Below are positions 11,551-22,541 of a stretch of 64,000 bases of DNA, in pieces. How positions within the stretch are numbered: position 1 is the first letter of the stretch; each line of letters begins with the position of its first letter. A program made the position numbers and the translations under genes. A model generated the notes under the pieces. The model saw only the letters and a list, made by a program, of their open reading frames with translations. It was not told where the DNA came from and made no database searches. Where the stretch lies: the NCBI GenBank assembly GCA_047967505.1, contig CM106540.1. One strand, given 5' to 3'. This stretch comes from Dipteris shenzhenensis (taxonomy: Eukaryota; Polypodiophyta; Polypodiopsida; Gleicheniales).

Positions 11551-12060
11551 GCAATAGTGGTCTACATTGACAACATTCTAGTACTAGCACATGGGATGAA
11601 CATATGTGTGTTCTCAGAAAAGTAATGGAGAATCTACAACAATGCAATCTTAAGCTACAATTCAAGAAATTCAAATGGGAAACACTCAATCTAAAGTTCC
11701 TGGGATATGTCATTTTTCCTAATGGCATTGACATCGATCCAAAAAATGCAAAAGTAATCACAAAGTATCCATAGCCACAACACATCAAACACTTGCAAAC
11801 AATGGTTTCTAGGAATATCCCAGATCTCAACGAATTTCATTACAAATTTTGCACACCTTATAGCTTCCTTTCCAACCTTGCTGCAAAAGAATCAACCTTT
11901 CAAATGGGATACAAATTGCACAATAGCTTACAACAAGCTCAAGAGGCTAGTCATGATGGCAACCACATTGAGGCACCTTGATTTCTCTAAATCCTTCCTA
12001 GTATGCACAAATGTCATAGGCCATGGTTTAGGTGCTACTACTACAAAGGGGGAGCAATAG
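11551..12060 (+). pseudogene. RT C-terminus and RNase H start, gypsy type
   Basis: Codons from 11551 read AIVVYIDNILVLA, the RT catalytic box with the second Asp changed to Asn. From 11878 the frame reads LLQKNQPFKWDTNCTIAYNKLK and then a segment ending DFSKSFLVCTNVIGHGLGA, matching the start of the gypsy RNase H domain, where the usual catalytic Asp of TDAS is also lost. Both changes would abolish activity. Confidence 0.75.
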
Positions 12061-13395
12061 TCTCAAGGTTGGTCCCCTTTGTGCTTCATCAACCGTAGCA
12101 TTTCTATTATTCTTCTGAGTGGGAAGCTCTTTTCTCCATTCGTCTTGACCTTTGGATTGGCCTTTTGCATCATGATCTCACCACTTTATTTCTCTATGAC
12201 ATGTTTCCTCCCATTTCACCTCCTTTATTTCAAATCTTTCAAGGCTTTTAAAGGAGATCTGACATGACCTCTTCTTCTTCAAGTTTCAATTGTTATCCTT
12301 TTGAAAATCATCATTTGTTTCCTCTTTTAAGCTTCCCTCTCCATTTCAAAATGTTTTCAATTTGAAAATGCAAACTCTCTCACCATTTCTTTTTGTTTGT
12401 TGCACATCCCCAACTAATGGTAGAGGATGCCTCTAGCTTGGGAGGAGAAAACATACAAGCTTTTTTGAGAGAAGAAGGAAGAGGATTGATTTCTATGTGA
12501 CAAACTTGGTGTTGCATCAAAATCTATCCTTCTTTCATACATATTTCAGCATGTCATAGGTTTGATCACTTTCCCTTTTTTTGCCTCTCATTTGGTATGA
12601 TCTCAAAACCTTTTGAAGAATTACTCCACAACAAAACATGGACTTCTCATTGTCATCTTATTTTTTATAAACTACACGCTCATGGCACCATATTCTCTAT
12701 CAAAACCGATCACAAACGATTCATTCCACTTTTTAAAAAGTGCCACACTAATGTCAATTACTCAAGTGGATCCTCTTAGTCACAAATAATTAAAAAAAAA
12801 TTTAAGTCACAAACTTTCTCATTAAAATCTATCCTGACAAAGAGAATGTCGAAGAAAATGCCCTGCCTTAAGAGCCCCAAATTCAAAATGCACATACCAT
12901 TTCTGAGTTAGTCCACCCCCAACTCGTCTATCTCACTGTCCTCCCCTCCATTCAAAACAATGATCCAAACCTCCATTCCCATCACCCTTGCAATAAAACA
13001 ACCCACTATTAGCCCACATCATTCATGATTCATGTAAAGAGATGACTTATTATATTTCTACCATGTGCAAACCACACCCTGTCTCTGTATTCCCTAGATG
13101 TAAGCCAGCCTAGATTACTACCATCCACAGCCATTGTTCATTCACTTCAGTCTCCACAAAGTACTAGCTGCCTTCAACCGGAGTTTCTATTGCCCTCATG
13201 TGCCACACAATAGCCTATAATAGTGCCTCCGATGTGCCACACAAAAGCCAGAGTTACTGTTTCCCTACATGCGCCACACAATAGCCTCTTGCCTACAAAA
13301 GTGCCTTTGATGCCAACAATGCAAAGATCCGATCTAAAACCTCTTGGAAAATTGCAAAGCATAGTTGCCAATTGCCCTTTCTAGCTCATCACTAG

Positions 13396-13990
13396 GGACC
13401 TGGTCGTACCATTCCCTTTATTAGTCAATGGTAACAAGTTTTTTGTCATGTTCATAGAATACCTTACATGATGATGTGAAGCCAAAGCTCTCCAAAACAC
13501 TTCTACAAATTCAATTGCAAAACTTTCCCTCAGAGAAATAATCCCCATGCACGATTGTCCAAACTTTTCCCTCAGGGACATAATCCCTCATATACATATC
13601 CCCTAGGCATGATTGTCTAAAAATGATCCTCTTCGATCAAGGTGCTAATTTCAAATCAAAGGTCATGCAAATCATAACCAAAGCTCTGGGAATTCAAGCT
13701 ACAATCATCAGCCCTTACCGCCCCCAAACAAATTGACTCACTAAATGCCTCAGTAAGACAATCAAATGCCTACTTTCTATGTACATTGACCCACACCACA
13801 AATATTTGGACAACGTCCTTCCTTACATCCTACATCCATACTATACAACTGTGCAAAGATAAACATGGATCAGCCCATTATGTGCTCTATATGGTGGATA
13901 CCTATGTGACCTTCACACCCAAAGTCACCCAACTCAATATCCAAAAATGCTACAAGGATGTGATTCAATGCTTTGACCAACTAAAGAAGG
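13396..13990 (+). pseudogene. Integrase core remnant, gypsy type
   Basis: Near 13620 the plus strand reads LFDQGANFKSKVM and then GIQATIISPYRPQTN, the second catalytic Asp and the segment leading to the catalytic Glu in plant gypsy integrases. A stop stands where the Glu-bearing helix should begin. Integrase inserts the cDNA copy into the genome; this copy is dead. Confidence 0.7.
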
Positions 13991-14384
13991 TCTAATTGAT
14001 CATTAGATCCTCAATCCTCAAGAATCTATAGATCACACAGACATAACAAGCAAAAATACTATAACAATAGTACATTCTCGACCAGCTAGTCTCTTTATAT
14101 TATCCACTCTACCAGAAAAATCTCATAGGATTGCTCCTCAACAGGTAGCTTAGTCCATATAAGATCCTCCACATTATCTAGTCCAACACCTACAAGCTTT
14201 AGCATCAAAGTAATGGGAAAATGACCATTGCCCACGTCATCCAACCACATCATTCTTCCATGGGGGGAGGTGTCATGTGGGGAGCATCCAAAGAAGAGAA
14301 CCAAGTAAAAACATCCTTCCAGCGCAGCAGACAAGTGCCAGAAGGTTGCATGCAACATGCATGCATGAAGGTCATGCAAGGTTG

Positions 14385-14900
14385 TATGTATGTTTGTATG
14401 TATCTATTATCTATCGATGTATCTATCTATCTATCTATATATCCATTAAAATATTATATTTATTTTCTTTACATAATAGATTTATAATTTTTATCTTGTA
14501 TTTTTTACTTTATTTTTTTAGAAAGTAAAATATTTATAAATAATAAATTTAGAAATTATTTCTTTAGGTTCTTTAAATCTATATATATTAATAATATAAA
14601 ATTTTCATGTGCCAAACTATATGTTTATATTATTATTTATAAAATAAGATATTTTATAATTATGTACATACTTTAGATAAATAATAGATTTAATTCCTTA
14701 TGTTTAGAATGTAAATGCATGATATATCATAATCTTTAAAATTAGATCTTCATCTCTGTAATATTATTATTTTTGTAATATAATAGACACTATATCATAA
14801 TTTGGTATTATCAAGATATATAAAGATTAAGATATATTCTTATTTCTTTATTTTTTCATCTTTGGACAACCATCAAAAAAATATTTTACAAAACCACTCG
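14385..14900. repeat. TATC microsatellite and AT-rich stretch
   Basis: TATGTATGTTTGTATGTATC and then (TATC)n run from about 14385 to 14440. To 14900 the sequence is strongly AT-rich without genes. Confidence 0.75.
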
Positions 14901-15196
14901 ACCCCTTCTTGTATGGTGGGGGTTGAGTGGGTTTTCACAACCACGAGATAAGGGTCATAGCACTAGGCAATGTCCTTGGTGGTACAATACAATCATTCTT
15001 AGCCTCCAAGGATGCTCACTATGCTAACTCCTTTGCTAGCAGCCCATGGCTTTGTTGGGAATCCTAACGACTTTGTCTCACAGATGACCGATGCGGGGTT
15101 GATGCTGCTCTTGCATGCGGTCTGCTTGGTTGGAGGATTTGGGCCAAGCTCCATTATATCTGCGAGCCCACCAAATACTTCCTCTTGTTGTGGCCC

Positions 15197-15634
15197 CTAT
15201 AATCTCTCCATCTCTCTTTGCCTTTCTTGCTCCCCTTGTTTGTCTAGTTGCTCCACGCTAGGACCCCATGGAGGAGGGAGGGGCAGTTGATCATGATTGA
15301 CTAGATTATTTTGCCCCTCTTGGGAGACCTCTCTACTTCCACGATTAGTTGTGTGGAAGGACTGAGAGGACCCCTCATCGTGCTTGGATCCTTCATCGTG
15401 TTGGGATTCCTCATGGTGCTGAGATCTCTGGGATCCCCCATGAGAGTCGGATGGTGGGGACTCGCGTTGCTTGGACTCTTGATGAGGAGAACCGCCTTCA
15501 GATCCTTGGTGATCATTGCCCTCTTGGCCACTGGGGCTTGCAATGTGTTCGGAGGCCATGGTGTTGTGAGGAGGACAACGGGTAGCATCTAAACGACATC
15601 CAGTGGGTCTAGCAGTTTGTTTAACTCGTGCCAT
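15197..15634 (-). CDS. Protein with a histone H3-tail-like N-terminus
   Basis: An ATG at 15634 opens 145 residues. After Met the protein reads ARVKQTARPTG, close to the first residues of histone H3 (ARTKQTARKSTG): K4 is kept, T3 is Val and K9 is lost. The remainder has no histone fold and is low-complexity, rich in Ser, His, Gln and Glu, with a repeated QHDEGSKHDEGS stretch at about residues 76-90. It ends in a charged segment rich in Gln, Arg and Glu. Just past the stop another frame reads QEEVFGGLADIMELG, so a frameshift may have removed more C-terminus. A TATA box and telo-boxes lie directly upstream. Function is unknown. A transposon accessory protein that mimics chromatin is possible, and chance cannot be excluded. 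Host status is uncertain because all neighbours are transposon remnants. Confidence 0.45.
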   Translation of the reverse strand: MARVKQTARPTGCRLDATRCPPHNTMASEHIASPSGQEGNDHQGSEGGSPHQESKQRESPPSDSHGGSQRSQHHEESQHDEGSKHDEGSSQSFHTTNRGSREVSQEGQNNLVNHDQLPLPPPWGPSVEQLDKQGEQERQREMERL

Positions 15635-15657
15635 AGAAATGAGGGATTTTAGGGTTT

Positions 15658-15725
15658 TGAAGTGCTTTATATAGTCATTTTTAAAGCACTTTAGGGTTTT
15701 TCTTTTAAATTAGGGTTTTTTGAGT
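15658..15725 (-). promoter_or_regulatory. TATA box and telo-box cluster before the H3-like ORF
   Basis: On the minus strand CTATATAAAG lies about 35-40 bases before the ATG, so transcription would start almost at the start codon. AAACCCTAA-type telo-box motifs occur at about 15648, 15692 and 15712. Such boxes are known in plant histone and ribosomal-protein promoters. GTGCTTTA and TAAAGCAC flank the TATA as an inverted repeat. Confidence 0.5.
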
Positions 15726-15888
15726 GCACCTCCTCCCCCCTAGTCTTTTGTCGCCAGTTCGGTAATACTTAATCTTTACCACTCTCCCTCCCAACCCACT
15801 CACCCCTCTGCCCTGCCATGTCGCACATGCAATTCTACAATTTCCAAACAAATTTGTGAATTTTGGAATCTATAATTGACTCAAAATA

Positions 15889-17369
15889 GTGTTAACTTTA
15901 TTCATCAAACATTTTACATTTGGGGCTCTCTTAGGGGACTTTCTCCATTCTTACTACTCCAGCAATGCAAAGGATGGCAAGTACGATACAATCATTGTAC
16001 AGCAGATCCCACTCAACATTATCCTCGAGAGTACAGTCATTCAAAGGGCTTTCTCACTACCAAAACAAGGTGGCAAATACCCTAAATGGTCTGCCGATGC
16101 AAAGTTTATCGAAGTACAGTCTCTCCTCACCAAGGGCACACTGATCCATAGAGATGGCATATTGCTTTGCACAATCCTTGACCATCGCCTCAAGGAAGCA
16201 GCACAATTCCTATCCACAATCCTGGGCATTAAGTACTGCAAAGATTGCTCCCTTCCACTCCACACATTTGTTTTGCTGAGTAGGAAGCTAAAACAAGATT
16301 GGGTCCAGCACTTCGTCATCTTCTTTACTAAGAAACTCGATGGTTCTTCAGGCCAAAAATGTAAAATTCCACACTTATTGGCTATAATCATCAAAAAAGA
16401 ACTACAAGAAAGAGAAATGACTCTGCCCCAGTCACCAAAACCAATTGAGGATTGGACATACCCTTCTCACCAGTATGGGAGCCGTCACCAACTTCTCCAA
16501 CTATCACATTGATAAGTGCAAATGCCTTAGCAGAAGTACCTATTCTGAAGGTCGAGATTACAAAATTGCCCCACGAGATGCTACAGCTCGATGCACAACT
16601 GCAACCAATAAGCATCCACCAACAGCACCAACTAGAGCTTGAGACAAGATCGACACCTGAACTTGAGGAAAGATCAGCACCAGAGCCTGAGACTACATCA
16701 GCACTCGAACCGCCCATCGACGCCATGCCAGTTGATGAGCCACAAGGGGAGCTAGTGCTAGATCAGCAATATGACTATTGTACACAAGGGACTGAAATGC
16801 CATTGGAACAACCTCCCCCAAGTACTATAGAATCATTGGGATGGCTACATGGGCACCACTTGTATCAGCAATATTTCCAGACCTCATCACCATCTGTCAT
16901 TCTCCAACATCAAGCTAGCCAAATGATCCAAATGTCAGAATTATTCACTAGCTTGGCCAAGGAACAATATGCAAGAGAATTGGAAAGGTAAACTGCATTA
17001 GAAATCGAAGACCAATTCTAGGCAATCGCCATAGAGGTCAAGGCACTTCGGGCACAGATAGATGAGAAGGAGGTAGAAGAAGTGTGCATGAATCAAGCTC
17101 TCCAAGCTCAAGAGAAGGCAGTAAGGGATGTGACCTCCAACCTCCACCAAAGTCAAACACAACTGACTATGGCAGTAGAAGCAACGGCAATCCTACAGAC
17201 CTACTATAACTCCTTGACATCTACACATGCGCAACAGATAGAGGTAGTGGCACAAGCTCGACTCACTCTAATTCACAAAGAAGAAGAGCTCCAGGATTGC
17301 AAAGACAAGCTTGAAGAGATACTCCTAGATCCATTTTATCACCCATCCTCGGGTTATGGCTTATTGTGA
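15889..17369 (+). pseudogene. Decayed gene with an N-terminal domain and a coiled-coil tail
   Basis: The first frame (15889-16512) includes IPLNIILESTVIQRAFSLP, which resembles the Ile-x-x-x-Glu-Ser-x-Val-Ile-x-x-Ala motif of plant transposon-like proteins that often precede gag or coiled-coil regions. A shift near 16450 moves coding to a second frame (16452-16991). That part is rich in Gln, Glu and Pro and then passes stops near 16990 and 17020. It ends in a heptad-like coiled coil (17082-17369, with ALQAQEKA). No catalytic motif was found. The layout matches the minus-strand fragment at 54.2-55.8 kb, so I infer one family. It may be the non-transposase gene of a mobile element. Confidence 0.5.
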
Positions 17370-17699
17370 GCACGTACTTGGGTTGCCATGCATGCAATCC
17401 AATGGTTGTGGAACTTATGCCATGCCAGTCGATCCTACTCTAAAGCCTTGGCACCATACAATTTTTGCTCAGTTTCCAGGTAGCCTGTATCCACCATTTG
17501 TTTAAACAGAGATATGTGGCATGCTTCTAAGAAGATCACTCTTTGATAGAGTCATCTTGTAGTCTGAGCATCGACCCGTTCATTGGGATTGAAACTAAGT
17601 GGAGGAAAATGGCCATCAAGGTAACATGGGACCTCTAAAATGTATTCCAATGTTTTACAAAAGATCGCACTTAGGCGAAGGAAGCAATCAATGTTGCCA

Positions 17700-20057
17700 C
17701 GCATTATTTGGTCATGCTATTAAAGTGCTTAGATCATTGTGCCTTGGATATTCTTGCACTACTTGTGCCAAGGAAGTACAAGGCTAAAAATATGGACGTG
17801 TACATGGCACATTTGATGGAGGAGTTACAGATCTTATGGATAGGAGTGCGGGTCTTTGATATTTCTAGAGCTCCTAGACATACCAATGATATTTTGATCA
17901 GGGGTATCTTGATGTGGGCCATGCATGACTACCCAGGATATGGAGAGTGCGTAGGTACATGGTTGTGTCTTTACATGTATAATATAGGATTATGCTTTTA
18001 TGACTCTCTTTCGCACGCATGTCTTATACTAACACATTCATGCACGCATGCAGGACTTGTTACAAGTGGGTACCATGCTTGTCCTGTTTGTGGATCGGGT
18101 TTGAAATTGCTTGCACGATACTCCAAACATATGAGGTAAAATGTTTATGAAGGTCATGCTCGATACCTTCCGCTAGACCATCTCGTGCGTGGAGGTCAAC
18201 TTGATCTACCACCATATTTGAAGGCAAGTGACTAGATTCAAGCTTGGAGGGCGAATGGAGAAGAACTTCATCATGGTATGAAGAGGCTATCGATCTTTCA
18301 CGAGCTTCCTTATTGGGGTCAATTACAAATCAATCATCTCTTGGATCCCATGCATATCTTCAAGAATGTGGGAGCTACTATTTGGGCACACTTGGTTGGT
18401 TCCAAAGACTCAAGAGGAGTGCGAGAAGACTTGCATGCTATGAATAGGATGTCTCGTTTGTGGCCCCAAGTGCATGCTTCAGGAAAATTTATCCTCCCGA
18501 AAGCAACATGGATCCTCTCTACAAGAGAGGAGGCAACGGTCAAGGCGGCCATTGCAGGTACCATTCATAGTCGGTGGATGTTTTTTCTCGAGCAGTTTAT
18601 GAAAACTTTGAAGGGATTTGTAAGACAAAGAGCAAGACCAGAAGCAAGCATGGCAGAGGGATGGCTTGTGCAAGAGTCATTAGTATATATCACGGAGTTT
18701 CTTGCATCCACGGATCCCGATATGCTGCAAGCTTGGCATAACAACGATGATGATCACATCGTTGGCGAGGTTCCCCAAGGAAAAGGGATTGAAAGAAAGA
18801 TGAGCGAAGAGCAAATGGAGAAATTCAATAAGTTTTGTATCCTCAATAGCAAGGAGAGATATGAAGTGGCCAAAGCAGAAAGAATAAATGCAAGGACGAG
18901 ATTCAGAGTAATGTATAGGCGATCGCAACCATATCCATGGGATCTCGCCCTTCTCTCCATTCACATATCACTTGATTGGCTACAACTGGCTCTATGTAAA
19001 GTCGAACGTGATGGAGAGACAATAAACGAGCGTGAGCGAGAGTTTTCATCTGGATGTATGATGCATGTAAGTTTCTTAGCTCTTGATGTAATTAAGTAAT
19101 TATTTGTGCCAATATATGCTATAAAATAGATGCATCTTCATTGTTTTAATGATGCTCTTTTACAATACAAAAGGTACAGTGCATTATGGTCATATGGACG
19201 ACATTTTTGTGTGGAACACATCGATTCAAAGAGAGTCACCGATGATTGTGGAGTCATGGCTAACTTCACACAAGATAGCCGAGCAAGTGCTTCGAATACC
19301 AATCTCCTCTCCTCACAGTTGGATTATTGTGGAACCACATGCGAAATCTATGAAGTTGATTTCAGATAATTTAGTATTTTCATTCTTGATGTAAAATGGT
19401 TTAGAACTATTTACAATGGTCCCCATGCGATAGTGAGAAAAGACAATAGTGGTTTCTTTGTAATAGACTCCACCAAACTTTAGACCGATGAAAGTGATAC
19501 TTTTGTTCTTCCCGAGCACTGTGAGCAAGTGCATACTAATGATTTAATTAATCGAAGCTTTCATTTTTAAAGATCCATTGATACATGTATTTAAGCATAA
19601 TTTCATATATATAATTGATGGCATTTGGCACCCATCTTCAATATAGGTGGTTTTTCATCCGGATCGTTCTAATCCAAGATGGTGGTACATGATCCAAGTT
19701 GCACCACGAAGTAAGCAAATATTTGAAGATAGAGATGTGGATATGGAGATGCCACTACCAATGCCAGATCCAATTGATTTAGATGGATCTAGCAAAGAAG
19801 ATGAAGATCACAATATGAGCCAAGAGGAAGATGCACATAATGACATCATACGGGAGGAAGATGGAGATCACGATATTGAGGAAGAAGATGACGATCATCA
19901 AGAATCACCACACTTTATTAAAGAAGATGATCAAGTACTCTTAGGTGAACGTACGATGCTAGAATACGATGATGATATAGGAGATCAACTCGGTATAGAG
20001 TTAGAGATAGACTTGTTTGGTGCATTAGACTTGGCTCAGGATAAGCCGTTGATGTAA
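17700..20057 (+). pseudogene. CACTA (En/Spm) TNP2-type transposase, 5' truncated
   Basis: 17765-17945 reads through DVYMAHLMEELQILW and RVFDISRAPRHTN to MWAMHDYPGYGE, matching the plant tnp2 transposase domain. A probable intron follows, ending in GCATGCAG near 18052, and then HACPVCG, the conserved zinc-binding end of that region. 18278-19099 reads LPYWGQLQINHLLDPMHIFKN and then FMKTLKGFVRQRARPEASMAEG, the DUF4218 signature. 19390-19528 reads VKWFRTI and then DTFVLPEHCEQV, and after a second intron FHPDRSNPRWWYMIQV, the DUF4216 signature. The tail is very acidic. The upstream half of tnp2 is missing and at least one stop (about 19480) is present. TNP2 cuts and pastes CACTA elements. Confidence 0.8.
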
Positions 20058-20244
20058 ATGCTCTTCATTGATTTTTTTCATCTCAAACTTAGACATGAAT
20101 ATATGAGCTTCAAAGGCTTGATATACATGCTCTTGTACTTTTATTCTCTCAAAGGATCAAACATGTATGAAAATTTAAAAAAATTTGTCATTGGGAAAAA
20201 CTATCTTTTAAGGTTGGTATGGGAAAAAAAACTCTTTGTAAAAC

Positions 20245-20469
20245 GTTGCTATAGGAAGCTATCTCAGTCTCGCTATATAACGACCATTACCAATCTGATA
20301 AGAGTCTCTATATAGCAACTTTAGGCAAACGTTGCTATATAGCGATGTTTTCCTAAAGTCGCTATGTAGCAACCCTTAACAAAGCTCGCTTCTAATATCG
20401 ATGATTAGCTCCCCGCGCATGCTAAACATCGATACTTAAGCATTGCAATAGGGTTTGTGTGTAGTAGTG
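20245..20469 (+). mobile_element. CACTA 3' terminus with subterminal repeats
   Basis: Five copies of a palindromic motif of the type GTCGCTATATAGCAAC, in both orientations, lie at 20245, 20270, 20307, 20331 and 20358. A 14-bp inverted repeat (20396-20409 with 20421-20434, one mismatch) follows. The segment ends in TAGTAGTG at 20462-20469, the inverted form of the CACTA tip. These are the expected transposase-binding repeats and end. The matching CACTA 5' tip was not found. Confidence 0.65.
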
Positions 20470-20695
20470 GGACAAGGTGGTTTGGGCATGGCTTGTTCAC
20501 CCAACTCATATTGAAAAACCATGTAATACAAGTTAGACAATAATTACCTTTTTTCCTCAGCTTGTGACAATTTTAAACAAGCTTTGGGCATGTCTTGTTC
20601 ACCCAAATCATCTTTAAAAACCCCTTTACTGAAAGCTACACAATAATTAATTTGAAAATTTTTGATATTTATTTTAGGATTACCCTTAATGTCTT

Positions 20696-21087
20696 AAGGA
20701 TTAGCCTTAATTTAAGGGTTTCAAAAAATGTTTGTATGGATAGTTGGTAGGTTACAACCATTGCGATGGTGCTGTCAACCATCACAGTGGTTGATGTGGG
20801 CCACTATGCCTACATCACCAGCTAGCATGGTGGTTGCATGTCTTATGAATACAAACTTTTTTTGAATTTTGGTCTTATCAATACTCGTCTTATTTATAAA
20901 ATCTTGATATTATTATGGATACTCGATTACACTTTAGGATTGGCCTTAAATTAAGGGATGCAAAATTTTTTTGGCATGGATTTGGTTTTTAGTTGGTTGG
21001 TTTTACAACCATCGTGGTGGTATGCTCAACCATCACAATACTTCACGTGGGCCATAGGGTCTACTAGTCGTCTCATGATGGTCGCAT
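20696..21087. repeat. Direct repeat of about 150 bp, offset 240 bp
   Basis: 20696-20840 and 20936-21087 share, in order, GGATT(A/G)GCCTTAA, TTACAACCAT, CTCAACCATCACA or a close variant, and GTGGGCCA. Identity by eye is moderate. Confidence 0.65.
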
Positions 21088-21149
21088 GCAGCACCACATG
21101 CCCAACATCAACAGCCACCATAGGGGTTTCAATAGGATTGACATGGCCA

Positions 21150-22141
21150 TAGTGGTGGTATTATCCGGAAAAGAAATCAGGACCAGAGGCTAGAGGCTAA
21201 GCATGGCGATGCTCGAGGGCCATAGAGGAAAAGAGAACGTGAGGCGAAACATTATCATGGGAGGGAAAAATGAATTAGAAGGGGAGGGAATGAAGAGGGA
21301 GACTATGACACAAGGGGAAAGGGAGAGGGGGAAGAGAAGCATGTACATGATGGGAGGAGGAATGTAAAGATGGAGACATCAAGGGAAGAGGACCATGCTT
21401 TATTTTGAAAGGAAGGGAAGGGAGAAATCAAAGTACTAGCTAGGTGGCTTTACAAGAATGAGCGTGTCTCATCAAGGAATAGCCCCCTCCTTTTATAGCC
21501 AAGAGAGGGGGTCTCTCCCAATAAATGCATCCTCCCACATGCATGGTGTGTGTGGAAAAGTCTCCCATGTGGGCTAGGCAGTTACGCACTCTCAATTGCA
21601 TGTGACAACCCTTTGCCTCATTTTTCCACATAAATCAAGCCCCATATCTCAAGTCTATGATACTCGCTTGGTCTCTTCCCAATTTTATAATACGTTCAAA
21701 CCTCTAGGAGGACAAGTGGAGGGTTGGCACAAGGAATCTTGCCACCTCATCCTACTTTCCCCATTATTTAACTTGCTCTCCTCGACCTTCTATACCTCCC
21801 CCACATGGGCCTATCCTATATGGAGGGAATAACCCAATATAATATCCATCTCCACCTATTTTATATTACTTCTCCCATGGACTTTGGGCCATATCTCACT
21901 AAATGCAGCCTAGGTGGAGGGGTGGCACATGGAGAAGCCATGCCACCTTACATTTTATAATATTACTACCATGGATTATGTACAACACACCTTATGGGTC
22001 CTCTTATGTGGAAGGGTGGCACATGGTCATGCCGTGCCACCTCAACCTTGGGCCCTATGCACACCATATTTTATTATACTATTGCCACACATACAAACAC
22101 ACACACATATTAATGCCTTTTTCCTTAGACAAATTTATCCA
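21150..22141 (-). mobile_element. 3' LTR of the adjoining gypsy element
   Basis: It lies directly after the polypurine tract GGAAGGGGG (minus, 22158-22150) that ends the coding region. It begins TGG at about 22141 and contains promoter and poly(A) signals in LTR order. Internally it has GGAGGGTGGCACA-type repeats near 21715, 21915 and 22010. The far end is estimated, and no 5' LTR is in the window. Confidence 0.55.
21399..21500 (-). promoter_or_regulatory. LTR core promoter and poly(A) signal
   Basis: On the minus strand GGCTATAAAAGG (21500-21489) is a strong TATA box. AATAAA at 21404-21399 lies about 90 bases downstream. This implies a short R region starting near 21465. Confidence 0.65.
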
Positions 22142-22143
22142 TA

Positions 22144-22541
22144 ATAGTTCCCCCTTCCAGGTAGGGAATGCATAGCATTTCCATGCCTAGGTCCATCATG
22201 CACAAAGAAGGGCTTGAGGTAACGCTTGTTGATCACCTTCTTGCCATATGGTTCATGCAGCTCCTGAACTTGTACAAACCCATTGCTACATTCCTTGATG
22301 ACTTTGTATGGACCGGTCCACAATGGCAGAAACTTCTTATTCATTTGGTGGTCCAATCTGTTATCAAAGCATAGCACAACATCCCCCTCAGCAAAATGTC
22401 TTTCCCATCCCTTGCGAATCTTAGCATCCAAGCGAGCCTTTTTTCGATTCTTTTGGATCTCTGTTTGGTGTAGTGCAAGGCGTCAGGTTTCATCTAACTT
22501 CTCAAGTTGTACCAATCTAGCCTCTACATGTTCATCTTCTA
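22144..22541 (-). pseudogene. Integrase C-terminal domain, separated by a stop or frameshift
   Basis: 22431-22144 reads RHFAEGDVVLCFDNRL, LPLWTGPYKVIKEC and VINKRYLKPFF, the GPY/F-type integrase C-terminus of gypsy elements. It is out of frame with, or stopped from, the upstream integrase core. Confidence 0.75.

Larger units (their letters stand above)
11540..14200 (+). mobile_element. Decayed Ty3/gypsy retrotransposon, RT to integrase
   Basis: Plus-strand fragments in the right order are the RT active-site region (11551-11790), RNase H (11878-12060 and 12600-12750), and integrase core pieces (13396-13990), with a possible chromodomain-like tail near 14080-14130. They are scattered over three frames with many stops. 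A non-matching segment, about 12080-12580, interrupts RNase H. Nothing upstream of RT is recognisable. Confidence 0.8.

Noticed and set aside
14440-14880. AT-rich segment as a matrix-attachment region or replication origin
   Set aside because: Only base composition supports it; no specific motif set was seen.
16055-16070. CACTACCAAAACAAGG as the CACTA 5' tip
   Set aside because: It lies inside an open coding frame and does not match the 3' end found at 20469, whose complement starts CACTACTACAC.
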